The notes beneath the pieces are model-generated. The model saw only the letters and a program-made list of their open reading frames with translations, was not told the origin of the DNA and made no database searches. The translations under genes were made by a program, and so were the position numbers. A DNA stretch of 64,000 nucleotides from Urbifossiella sp046350095. GTDB taxonomy: Bacteria > Planctomycetota > Planctomycetia > Gemmatales > Gemmataceae. The stretch spans positions 868,001 through 932,000 of the forward strand of contig JAXMBA010000002.1 of assembly GCA_046350095.1 (NCBI GenBank). Reading direction: 5' to 3'. This document shows positions 1-12,000 of the stretch, piece after piece (the first letter of the stretch is position 1; the number at the start of each line of letters is the position of its first letter).

Positions 1-3000
1 CCGCCGCCGCCCCAGAGGATGTTCCGGTCGGCCGTGCCCTTGAGCGTGTCGGAGAACGTGGTGCCGGTCACGTTCTCGACGAACGTGCCGGCGGCGAACA
101 CGACCGCCGCGCCGGTCCCGTCGGTGACGAGGCCGGCGGGGAGGTCGGCGCGTACCGCCCGCGGGGCGGCGCCGAGGTCGACGGTGTCGATGCCGGACGC
201 GTCGGTCAGCGTCACGACGCCGCCCATCGGGACGAGGTACAGGTCGTTGTCGGCGCCGCCGTCGGCGAACTTCGGGCCGGGGCCGAGGTCGAGCGTGTCG
301 GCCCCGGCCCCGCCGACGAGCGAGTCGCTGCCGGCGCCGGCGACGAGGGTGTCGCCGTAGGCGGTGCCGACGAGCGTGTCGTTCCCCGCGCCGCCGGTGA
401 GGGACACCGGGCCGCCGAACCCGCCGGCGTCGATCCGGTTGTTCCCGGCGCCGCCGGCCAGCGCGGCCCGCTCCACGTCGTAGAACCGCTCGACCACGCC
501 GGCGATCGTCACCGTGGTCGCGGCCAGCGTCACGTCCGCGTCGGCCGCGTCGGCGAGGGCGTCGAGCCCGCTGCCGCCCTCGAACAGGTCGGTGCCGGCG
601 CCGCCGGTGAGCACGTCGTCGCCCTCGCCGCCGAAGATGCCGTCGTTCCCCGCCCCCCCGTCCACCGTGTCGTTCCCGGCGCCGCCGAACAGCGAGTCGT
701 TGTCGGAGTAGGTGAGGCCGAGCGGGTCGAGGGTGAGGGCGAGGCGGTCGCCGCCGAAAATGCCGTCGTTCCCCGCACCGCCGTCCACCGTGTCGTTCCC
801 CAGCCCGCCCACCAGGCTGTCGTCGTCGGACACGCTCGCGGGGGCGTCGAGGCCCACCGCGAAGGCGAGGCGGTCGCCGCCGAAGATGCCGTCGTTCCCC
901 GCACCCCCGTCCACCGTGTCGTTCCCCAGCCCGCCCACCAAACTGTCGTCGTCGGTCAGCCCGAGGGCGGCGAGGTCGAACGTGAAGGCCACGCGGTCGC
1001 CGCCGAAGATGCCGTCGTTCCCCGCACCCCCGTCCACCGTGTCGTTGCCGACGCCGCCGACGAGGCTGTCGTCGTCCGGGAGGCCGAGGGCGGCGAGGTC
1101 GGAGGTGAACGCCAGCCGGTCGCCGCCGAAAATGCCGTCGTTCCCCGCCCCGCCGTCCACCGTGTCGTTCCCCAGCCCGCCGACCAGCGAGTCGTTGTCC
1201 GGGAGGCTGACGCCGTACGGGTCGAATGCGAACGTCAGCCGGTCGCCGCCGAAGATGCCGTCGTTGCCGGCGCCCCCGTCCACCGTGTCGTTGCCCCACC
1301 CGCCCACCAGGCTGTCGTGGTCGGCAAGGCCGGCAGCGGCGACCGGGTCCAGCGTGAGGGCGAGGCGGTCGCCGCCGAAGATGCCGTCGTTGCCGGCACC
1401 GCCGTCCACCGTGTCGTTCCCCAGCCCGCCCACCAGGCTGTCGTCGTCGCCGACGAAGAAGTACGGGGCGGAGAACGCCAGCCGGTCGCCGCCGAAGATG
1501 CCGTCGTTGCCGGCCCCGCCGTCCACCGTGTCGTTGCCCCAACCGCCGACGAGGCTGTCGTTGTCGGGGACGCCGGCGAGGGTGGTGTCGAGCCCGAAGG
1601 CGAGGCGGTCGCCGCCGAAGATGCCGTCGTTCCCCGCCCCCCCGTCCACCGTGTCGTTGCCGAGCCCGCCCACCAGGCTGTCGTCGTCGGTCTGGCCGGC
1701 GTCGAGGGTGAAGGCGAGGCGGTCGCCGCCGAAGATGCCGTCGTTGCCGGCGCCGCCGTCCACCGTGTCGTTGCCGGCGCCGCCTTCGAGGGTGTCGGCG
1801 CCGTCGGCCACGAACAGGGCGAAGAGGTTCAGCCGGTCGCCGCCGAAGACCTGGTCGTTCCCGGCCCCGCCGGCGACGGCGTTGTCGAGGGCGTTGCCGG
1901 AGAGCACGTCGCCGTAGCCGCTGCCGGTGAGGTTCTCGAACGCCCCGAGGAGTTGCACGGTGTGTTGCTCGGCCAGCGGGGCGGCCGGGTTCACCACCTG
2001 CTTGAGCCACAGCGGGTCGAGGCTGAAGGTGACGCCGAAGTACGCCAGCGAGTAGTCCACGCGGTCGATGCCGGTGGTGCCGCTCTCGGTCAGCAGGTCG
2101 TCGCTGCCGGGCACCTCGATGTACCAGTCGTCGTCGTTGCCGCCGGCGAGGGTGTCGTTGCCGAGGCCGCCGTCGAGGGTGTCGTTCCCGGCGGCGCCGC
2201 TGAGGCTGTCGGCGGCGTGGTCGTCGGTGGCGGTGGCGAGCGACGTGCCGTACCCGCCGGGGCTGTCAGCCGTGAGCACGTCCGCCCGGCTGCCGCCGAC
2301 GAGCGTGTCCGCCCCGGCCCCGCCGACCAGCTCGACCGGGAAGCTGGTGACCCCCGAGGCGGTGATCAGGTCGTTCCCGTCGAGCCCGAACACGATCACG
2401 CGGCCGACGCTGCCGAGGCTCACGGCCGCGGCGCCGCCGACCGCCGAGGTCGTGTTCGTGATGGTGATCGTCTCGGCGGCGGATGTGCCGAACACCACCC
2501 GGGTCGCGGTCGTGAGCGTGCCGCCGTCGTCGTCCGTCACTGTGAGGCTGACCGTGACCGCGCCGGTCGGGGTGAAGCCGAACGAGCTGCCGGTGGTGCC
2601 GCCGACCACGGTCGCGGTGCCGGCGGTGACCGCCCACGAGTACGTGAACGTGTCGCGGACGCCGACGTCGCCCACGACCGCGGACAGCGTGTACGTCCCG
2701 CCGGCGGCCGCGGCCGCGCGGACGGTCACGGTCGGGGCGGTGTTCGTCACCGTCAGGTTCGTCAGGGCCGCGTCCTGGGTGCCGAGGGGGATGACGTAGC
2801 CGCCGGCGGTCAGGCCGAGGCCGGCGAACGGCGCCAGCTCCGCGCCGGTGGTCAGGTCGAACCGGCGCACGGCCGGCGCGGCCGGGTTGCCGGACGAGTA
2901 GTACAGCACGTTCCCGGCGCCGATCGCGATGTGGTCCGGGAACGACCCGCCGCCGGCGGACAGCGGGAAGGTGCGGAGCAGCGTGCCGGTGGCCGGGTCG

Positions 3001-6000
3001 ATCTGGGCGACGAGGCGGTCGGCGGCGCCGGGGGCGGACGCGCTCAGGACGTACATCGTGCCGTCGGCGGCGAAGCGGATGCTGTTCACCGCGCTCGGCT
3101 GGAACCCGGTCGCGCTGCTCGCCACCACGCCGAGCGACAGGCCGGTGGCGGCGGAGTACTTCTCGACGACGCCGGCGGTGGCGGTGGAGCGGGCGACGTA
3201 CAGGTTGCCGTCCGGCCCGACGGCGAACGCCCGCTGCCCGGCCGGCGCCGCGAACGTGCTGCTGAAGATGCTGGCCGGGTCGGTGACGGCCGTGATCGTG
3301 CCGCCGGCCGGGCCGGCGACGCGGCTGAGGTACAGCCCGCCGCTGCCGGGCGCGAACTGGTACAGGGTGCCGTCGCGGCCGAACGCCAGGTTGCCCGTCC
3401 GCTGGTCGAAGTACGACGACCCGGCGGCGACGAACGTGTCGACCAGTTGCCCGGTGGCGGGGTCGAACCGCACGACCGGGTTCGTGCCACCGGCGTAGGC
3501 CACGTACAGCAGCCCGTCGGGCCCGACCTGGACGCCGGCCACCTCGGTCGCGCCGGCCACGGCCCCCGCGGCGATCAGCGTGGACGCGCCCGCGCCCGTC
3601 GCGGCGTCGGCGCGAATGAACCGGTCGGCGGCGGCCGGCGCGAGGTCGGCCACGAGCACGTCGCCGGTCTGGTCGAGCACGCGCACCCGGACCGGGTAGA
3701 CGTCGCTGCCGGTGCCGGTGGGGTTGTCGTCCGGGTAAAGGTGCGCCGCGGTGAACGTGTACACGCCGGCCGCGAGCGACAGCCGCGTCGTCGCCTCGCC
3801 CGCGCCCCAGTCGATGAGGACGGTGTGGCCGTCCGCCGTGCCGGGGTCGGTGAACGAGCCGGCCACGGTGACCGTGCCGCCCTCGCCGACCGTGGTCGTG
3901 GCGAACGCGGCGACGGTGCCGGCGAACCGGTACAGCCCGCCGGCGTCGGCGGCCGCGGCGTCGTCCCCGCTCGCGCCGACGAGTACGTCGTCGCCGGCGA
4001 ACCCGACGGCGGCGCCGAACCGGTCGCCGGCGGCGCCTCCGGTCTTCGTCAGCGATTGGATCACGACCTGCGCGCCGGACGTGTTCGGCTCGGTGTCGAG
4101 CAGTACGGCGACGCCGGCGCCGGGAGAGGCGTTCTCGGCGGTGGCGCCGACGAGGAGGCGGTTGCCGGCCAGCGCCACCGACCGGCCGAACCAGCCGGCC
4201 CCGGCCGCCGGGTTGTTGAAGGCGCGGACGTTGGCGCCGAACTTGGCCGACGCCGGGTCGAGGTCGAACAGGTACACCCGGCCGGCGTTCGCGGTGCCGG
4301 CGTACGTCTCGGTCGGGGCGCCGACCGCGGCCCGGAGCCCGGACGCGGCGAGGCTGGCGCCGAACCGGCTGGCGAACGCGCCGGTCGTCGGCGTGGCGAG
4401 CGGGTTCGGGTTGAGGAGCGCGGCGACGACGCGGGCGGTGCCGGGGTCGAACAGGTAGGCGGCGCCGGCGTTCGCCCCGGCCGTGTCGTCGCCCGGGGCG
4501 CCGACCAGCAGGTTCGCGCCGACCGCGGCCACGGCGGTGCCGAACTCGTCGTCCGGCGCCGGCGTCGGGTTGCGGACGACACGCAGCCGCAGGCCGGTGA
4601 GCGGGTCGAAGACGTACGCCTCGCCGACGGCGCTGCCGGCGACCGTGCCGCGCCCCGGGGCGCCGACCGCGACCAGCCCGCCGAGCGCGCCGACCGCGGC
4701 GCCGAACCGGTCGCCGGCGGCCGGGCCCGGGCCGGCGAGCGTCTGCACCAGGCCGCCGGTGGCGAGGTCGAACACGTACGCCAGCCCGCCGACGCCGGCC
4801 CCGGGCGCGCCGACGACCGCGCGGGTGCCGACGACGGCGACGGCGGCGCCGAACCTGGCGTTCGCGGCGGGCGCCGGGTTGTCCAGCGTCCGCACCAGCG
4901 CGCCGGTGCCGTCGAACACGCGGACGGCGCCGGCGGACGCGAACCCGCCGACGGTCCGCCCCGGCGCCCCGACGAGGCGGTACCCGCCGCCCACGGCGAG
5001 GCTCGACCCGAGCGCGTCGCCGGCGGCCGCGCCGGCCACGGCGGCCGCGCTGCTCGGCCCGAACGCGGTCGGGTTCAGGGCCGCCGCGGCGTCCACGACG
5101 GTGACGGTGGTGGTGCGGGTGTCGGCGTTCCCGGCCTCGTCGGTGACGGTGACGGTGACGACGTAGACGCCCTGGTCGGCGAGTTGGGCGGTGAACGCCG
5201 GGCCGGTGCCGGTGACCTCCGGGTCGGACCCGCGGCGGACGCTCCAGGCGTAGGTGAAGTACGCCGAGTCGGCGTCGGCGACGCTCACCCCGAGGCCGAG
5301 GGTGGTGCCTTCGGGCACGGCCCCGGCCGGGGCGCCGAGGATGACGGCGGCGGGCGCGGCCTTCTGGCGGAGTTGGAGGACGAACCCGCCGGCGGCGTTC
5401 GCGTTGGTCAGCGCCAGGGTGCGGATCTGGTCGGCCGGGCCGGGGTCGAAATCGACCGCGCCGCGGAACGTGCCGGCGGCGGCGACCCGGCCGTCCGCCC
5501 CCACCGCGGCGCCCCACACGGCCGCGGCCGAGGTGGGCTGGCCGCCGACCGGCACGGCGAGCAGGAACTCGCCCGCCGGGGTCAGCTTGGCGACGTACCC
5601 CTGGGCGGCGGTGCCGGGGGCGGTGCTCAGGTAATACGTCCCGGCGAGCGGGTCGAAGTCCACGGTGTCGGTGAACGACCCGGCGAAGTAGGCGTTTCCG
5701 GCGGCGTCGGTGCGGAGGTCGTTGACCGCGTCGTCGCGGTACCCGCCGAACCCCTCCGCCCACCGGAACTCGCCGCTCCCCGACAGCCGGGCGACGAAGG
5801 CGTCGCGGTCGCCGCCGCTCACGATCGTGTACGACCGGGCCGGGGCCGGGTCGAAGTCGATGGCGTAGCGGAACGTGCCGGCGACCAGCCCGTCGCCGTC
5901 CGGGGTGACGGCCACCCCGCCGGCGTCGTCGTCCCCGACCCCGCCGTACCCGCGGGCGAACAGCGTGGTGAACCCGGTGCCGCTGCCGCGGAGCTTGAGC

Positions 6001-9000
6001 AGGAACACGTCCGACCCGCCGACCGCCGTGAGCGCCGCGAGGCCGGTGGTGGTGCCGCGGAACGTCCCGGTCACCCACACGTCGCCGGCCGCGTCCACCG
6101 CCACGTCGACAGTCTGCTCGTCGTCCACCCCGGCGCCGCCGACCCGGCCGGCCCGCACGAACCCGAGCGCCGGCGTGAGCTGCACCACGTAGGCGTCCGA
6201 GTTGCCCGCCGCGATGAGGAACGTCGTGCCGGCGCCGGGGTCGACGTCGATCGTCCCGCGGAACCCGCCGGTGACGACGACGTCGCCGTTCGGCGCGACC
6301 GCCACCCGCGGGCCGACCGGGACCGGGCCGGCGGCGGCGGGGAACCCGCTGGTGAACGCTTCGAGCGAGTCGAACGCCAGCCGCGCCCCGGCCGCGTCGG
6401 TCTTCAACAGGAAGACGTCCGGCCCCGGCCCGGCGACGCCGAGCGAGGCGCCGGCGTAGGTGACGGTGCTCGAAAAGACGCCGGTGACGTACACCCAGTC
6501 GTCGGCCGGGTCGGCGGTCCCGCGCGGGTCGATCGCCAGCCCGGTGGCGTACCCGGCGAGGCTGGCGTCGATCGCCCGGACCCAGAGGAACGCGCCGGCG
6601 GCGTCGTACTTGGCGAGGAACCCGTCGCCGCCGCCGGTCGCGGTCAGCGTGTCGAGCGCGTCCGGGGCGTCCGACAGGTCGAAGTCGATGGTGCCGGCGA
6701 CGAGCCCGGCGACGTAGGTGTTGCCGGCCGCGTCGAGCACCACCCGGAACGGCGCGTACACGCTGCCGCTGGTGAGGACGGTCGGGCCGCCGACCGCGAC
6801 CGACCCGAAGTCCACCGGCGGCAGCTGCTGCGTCTGGATCAGGAGGCCCGGCTGGCTCGACGGGAGGAGCGGCGGGCCGGGGTCGTACACCGACTTCAGC
6901 GCCCGCCCGGCGCCGCCGGGGGCCGGGTACTCGTGGGCGGCGAACTGGCCGACCCGCGCCGCCGCGGTGAGCACCTGGAAGTTGTCGCCGAGGGCCGGCT
7001 GGAAGCCGTCCAGCAGGTTCACCCGCACGGTGCCGTCGAGGTACGCGGTGCCGGTGACGCGGAGGCGGTCGAACTCCGGCACGTTCGGGTTCCGCCCGGC
7101 GACCTCCAGCTCCAGCGTGCCGCCCGCGGCCTGGGTGTAGTCGCCGGTCACGTTCAGGAACCCGGGCGAGTTGCCGGGGGCGACGGTGCCGGCGTTCGTC
7201 AGGCTCCCCTGCACCGTGCCGGCGCCCTTGAAGGTGGCCCCGGCGGCGACGCTCGCCCCGCCGGGGGCGACGAGGGTGCCGTTGACCGTCGTGGTGCCGC
7301 CGGTCTGCACGACCGTGGTACCGACGGTACCGCGGTACTGGGTGAGTTCGGTCAACTCGGCCGGGGACAGCGCCCGGTTGTACACGCCGACCTCGTCCAA
7401 CTGGCCGTTCAGGAGGAAGCCGCTGCTGTAGTATCCGCCGAGCACCAGCGGCCCGGCGGTGGTGCCGACGGCGGCCGAGTACGGGCGGGAAATGTCCTCG
7501 ACCCCGTTGACGTAGATCTTCTGCGTCCCGGCGGCCTGGTTGTACACGGCCGCGACGTGGTACCACTGGCCGACCGCCAGGGCGGTGGCCCCCGTGGCCT
7601 GCCCCGCCCCCTCCGCGGTCGACCCGTTCAGCCGGAACGACAGGCGGTTCGACCCGCCGGTGAAGAACCCGAACGAGTACACGCCCTGGCTGCCGTTGAA
7701 GGCGCCCTTGTAGATGATCCCGTTGTTGAAGTTGTTCCCGGTCAGGTACACCCACCCGGCGAGGGTGAGGGACGAGGTCAGGTCCAGGGCCGGGGCGGCC
7801 GGGACGGTGACGTACCCGCCGGAGAAGGTGAAGCCCTGCCCGACCTGCCCGGCGGCGTACCCGACCGCCCCGGTGACCGTTCCGTGGTTCGCCCCGACCG
7901 AGTCGTTCGCGGTCCCCTCGCCCTTCCACTGGCCAACCATCCCGGCCGTCGTCGGCGCCGTGAGCGGGAGGGTCCGGGGCAGGCCGAAGGTGCTCCCGGC
8001 CCCGAGGGTCAGGTTCCCCGCGCTAGTCACGGTCGTCGTCGCCGGGGTGAGCGACCGCCCGCCGGCGAGCGTCAGGCTCCCGCCGGCGGCGATCCCGGCG
8101 AAGTGCGTCAGCGCGTCGGACGTGGCCCCGTTCGTCATCCGCGACATGAGCGTCGAGCCGGCGTCGAGGACGAGCGTGGCGTCGAGGTTCCGGAGCTTCA
8201 GGTTCTTCGGGGCGGCCGGGTCGCCGTAGATGAAGTGCAGGTTGCTGTTGGACCCGGCTTCCCACCGCCCGCCGGTCAGCGTGAAGTAGTCCCCCACCCC
8301 GGCCACCGGGGTGACGTTGGTCACGTGCGGGCCGCCCTCGGCATGGAACGCGACGGTTCCGCCGTTCTCGGCCCGGACCAGCCCGCGGTTCAGGGGTGGC
8401 GTCAGCGAGCTGCGGACGGTGATCGTCCCCCCGGCCCCGTCGGCCACGACCGAGCCCTGCAGGTCGATCGTCGCGACGCTCGCAATCAACCCGTTCTTCC
8501 CGCGGATCTTGACCGCCGGGCCGATCGTCAGCGCCCCGGCGCCGACCACCCCGGTGATCGCGTTCGACCCGCTCCCGCCGAAGATGATTTCGCCGGTCCC
8601 GTCGATCGTCAGGGGGCCGCCGGCCGGGCGGATGGTCGCGGCGTACGTCCCGGTCGCGTCGCCGATCTGCAGGGACGAGTTCACCGTCACCCGCTCGGAG
8701 AACTGGACGGTCGGCACCCCACCCGCCGATCTGGGCAGGGTGAACCTGCCGTCGAGGGTGACGCGGGAGAGCACCCCGCTGAGCTCGGTGCCGATCAGGG
8801 TGGCGGCCCCGTCGGTCCGCACCCGCGAGTCCTGGATCGTCCCCCCGGCCAGCCGCCAAGACCCCGTCGCGTCGTCGAGCGCCAGGTCGCCACCCAGCGT
8901 GCCGGTGAGGTTCACCTGCCCGCGGGTGCGGGAGAAGCTCCCGAGCGCCGCCTGGGTGAAGCTGCCGCCGAGGTTCACCACCGAGTCCGTGGCGTCGAGC

Positions 9001-12000
9001 GTGCCGAGGTTGGTGTACGCGCTCGCGCCGCTGTTCGTCGTCAGCGTCGCGCTCGTCGCCGTGATGGTGCCGCCGGGCGCGTTCGTCCACCCCGGGCCGT
9101 CGAGCGCCAGGGCCGAGCCGGGGTTCGCCCGGACGGTGCCGAAGTTCACCCCGCCGGTGCCGAGGTACACGGTCGCCGGCACGCCCGGCCCGGACTCGAT
9201 CGTCCCCTGGTTCACGAGGGTGATCGTGAGCGACGACCGGCCGACCCGCCCGCCCCTCGTCTCCACGGTCACGTTCGGGGCAATCGTGAGGGTGGAGTTG
9301 TTCGTGCTCAGGTCGAGGAAGTTCGAGGCCGACGGCCCGAGCACGAACCGGCCGTACCCCGTGCCGGGGCCGACGCCGGGCACGTACGTCGTGGACACGG
9401 TCAGCGAGGTGTCGGCCCACACCCCGGCGGTGACGGCGCCCGTCGCCGAGCCGATCGGCATCGTGGCGTTCAGCACCAGCGACCCGGTGAGGCGGACGGC
9501 GGCGCCGGTGTTCTGCGTCAGGTCCACGGGGACGTTGAGCGTGACGCCGGCGAGGACGGTGGACGTGCCGGTGGCGAACAGCCGCGCGGTGCTCCCCGCG
9601 GCGCGGTCGATGGTGCCGCCGGAGATCGTCGCGCCGCTCAGCGTCAGGTCGCCGATGAGGTCACTCAGCGTCAGCCCGCCGGTGACGGTGCCGGTGACGA
9701 CGACGGACCCGCCGGTCCGGGTGAAGTTCGTGAACGCCGACCCGCCGAACTGGCTCTTCAGGGTGATCGTCGTGTTGACCAGCGAGATGGTGCCGGGGCT
9801 GCTCCAGCTCTCGGTCGCGGTGAACCCGAGGTTGATGGTGCCGCCGGTGCCGGCGATGGTGCCGACGTTCGTCCAGGTGCCGGTGGTCGAGTTCGACCGC
9901 ACCTCCAGCGAGCCGCCGCTCACCGCCCGCATCAACCCCTCGTTGCGGCCGCCGTTGCCGATGTTCACTCCGAGTAACTGGCCGGACACGAACTCGTCGG
10001 CCGAGACGGTCCCCTGGTTCGTCAGCGGGTTCGCGGTGATGCTCCCCCAGCCGCCGCGGACGGTGACCCCGGGGGCGATGGTGAAGTTGAACCCCGTGAT
10101 GTTCCCGTTGCTCAGCACGACCGTGCCGCCGCCGTCGGTGCGGAGGGTCTGCGTGGGGTCGTCGAACCGGAGGAGGTCGCCGGTGAGGGTGAGCGTGGAG
10201 TTGAGGGTGAGGGTGCCGGTGACGTACAGCTCGCCGTTGGCGACGGCGGTGGTGTCGATCGGGCTGTTGAGGGTGACGCCGTTGTAAAGGAAGCTGCGGG
10301 CGCTGCCGAGGAACAGCTTCGACGTGGTGTTCGGGGCGAGGGCGAACGCCCCGCCGTTGATCCCGCCGCCGTTCAGGGTCCAGTTCCCGGTCGCGTCGTC
10401 GAGGAGGAACGTGCGGCCGAAGTTGGTCATCGTGCCGGTGATGTTGACCGTCCCGCCGGTGCGGGTAAACCGGCCGGGGTCCTGCACTGCCGCGGTGGCG
10501 AAGGTGCCGCCGAGGTACAGGGTGCCGCCGCTGACGTTGAAGTTGCCGGTGTTGGTCCAGGTGGAGGTGTTCCAGAGGGCGGTGGCCTGGTTGTAGGCCA
10601 CCCCCCAGTTGGCCGCCCCGGCCGACACGGCCACCGACCCGGCGTTGGTGATCGACGCCCCGCCCACGTTCAGCACCGCCCCGGCTGCCGCCACCCGCAG
10701 CCGCCCGCCGGCCGCGTTGGTGAACGACGCCACACCGGGCAGCCCGTAGAACCCGGTCAGGCCCACGCCCGCCCCGGTCCCGGCGTCGGCCTCGATCAGC
10801 CCCTGGTTCACCAGCCCCGTCCCGGTCACCCCGGCCGCGGTCCCCGCCCCGATGACGAAGTACCCGCCGTGCACCCAGACGCCCGGCCCGACCGTCAGGG
10901 TGGTGTTCGACTGGGTCAGCCACAGCCCCTGGGTGCCGGCCCCGGCCGCCACCTCCCCGGAGCCCCCGAGCGTCTGGGTGCCGGCGAACTGGAGCCCCTG
11001 CGTGGCCCCGGTGCCCGCCCCCAGCGTCACCTTCCCGTCCACCGTCAGCCCGTTCGTCACCGTCACCTGCCCGCCGGACTGCACCACCAGCTCGGACCCG
11101 GCGGCGACGGTCACCCCGTCCAGCGTGCCCGACGACGCCTGCAGGACGGCACCGCCCGACGTCGCCACCGACCCACCACGGACCGTCCCCCCCGACAGCG
11201 TCCACGTCCCGCGGCCGTTGTTCGCCGTGCCCAGTGCCAGGGTCGCCCCGGTGTTGGTCAGCGTACCGGTCAGGTTCACCGCGCCGCCGGTGCGGGAGAA
11301 ATTCGCGACGGACGCGGTGGTGAAGCTGCCGCCGAGGTTCAACGTGCCGGCGGAGACGGCGAGGGTGCCGGCGTTGCTCCACGACGCCGCGGTGGTGAAG
11401 GTGCCGCCGGCGGCACTCCACGTGCCGCCGGCCAGGTTGGTGAAGGTGCCGGTGCCGAGGGTGAGCGACCCCCCGCCCGTCGCCCACGTCCCGGCGTTCG
11501 TCCAGGTGCCGGCGACCGACCCGGCCGGGACGGCCCCGACGGTGGTGGCGTCGGTCCCCACCCCGGCCCCGGTGAGGGTGAACCCCGACCCGAACGCCAC
11601 CGTGTGCGCGCCCCCGGACTGCACGTAGCCCGTCCGCCCGCTGGTCCGGATCCGCCCCGTCCCGGTCACGTTCTGGGTCGCCCCGCCCGCCGCCGAGAAC
11701 CACACCTCCCGCAAGTCGTTGGTCACCAACTCGCCATTCACCACCAGGTCGCCGACGATCGTGAGCGGGAGGCTGTTCCCGGTGTACGTCATGTTGACCG
11801 TGCCGTCGATCCGGGCGTTCGACAGGGTAGCCGACGTGGTGGCCGTCAGCGCCGTCCCGTTGGCCGTGGTAATCGTCCCGCCGGAAATCGTGCCGCCAGC
11901 CAGGTTCCACGACCCCGTCGTGGAATCCAACGACAACCCGCCGGTCAGCGTTCCGGTGAGGTTCACCGTGCTACCCGAGCGGGTCCATGAGCCCAGGTTC

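Noticed and set aside
610..1870. Regular repeats resembling a CRISPR array
   Set aside because: Units of 112-130 bp have in-frame coding content (RTX nonapeptides), and there are no 28-37 bp repeats with unique spacers and no cas genes.
2266..7929. Minus-strand open frame of 1,887 codons in another frame of the giant gene
   Set aside because: It is almost entirely Arg/Gly/Pro-rich shadow sequence; LamG, propeller and RTX motifs lie in the other minus-strand frame, which has no stops.
1317..9977. Plus-strand open frame of 2,886 codons opposite the giant gene
   Set aside because: It is Arg/Gly/Ala/Val-rich without domain character and results from high GC and repeat structure of the true minus-strand gene; no start signals or neighbours support it.
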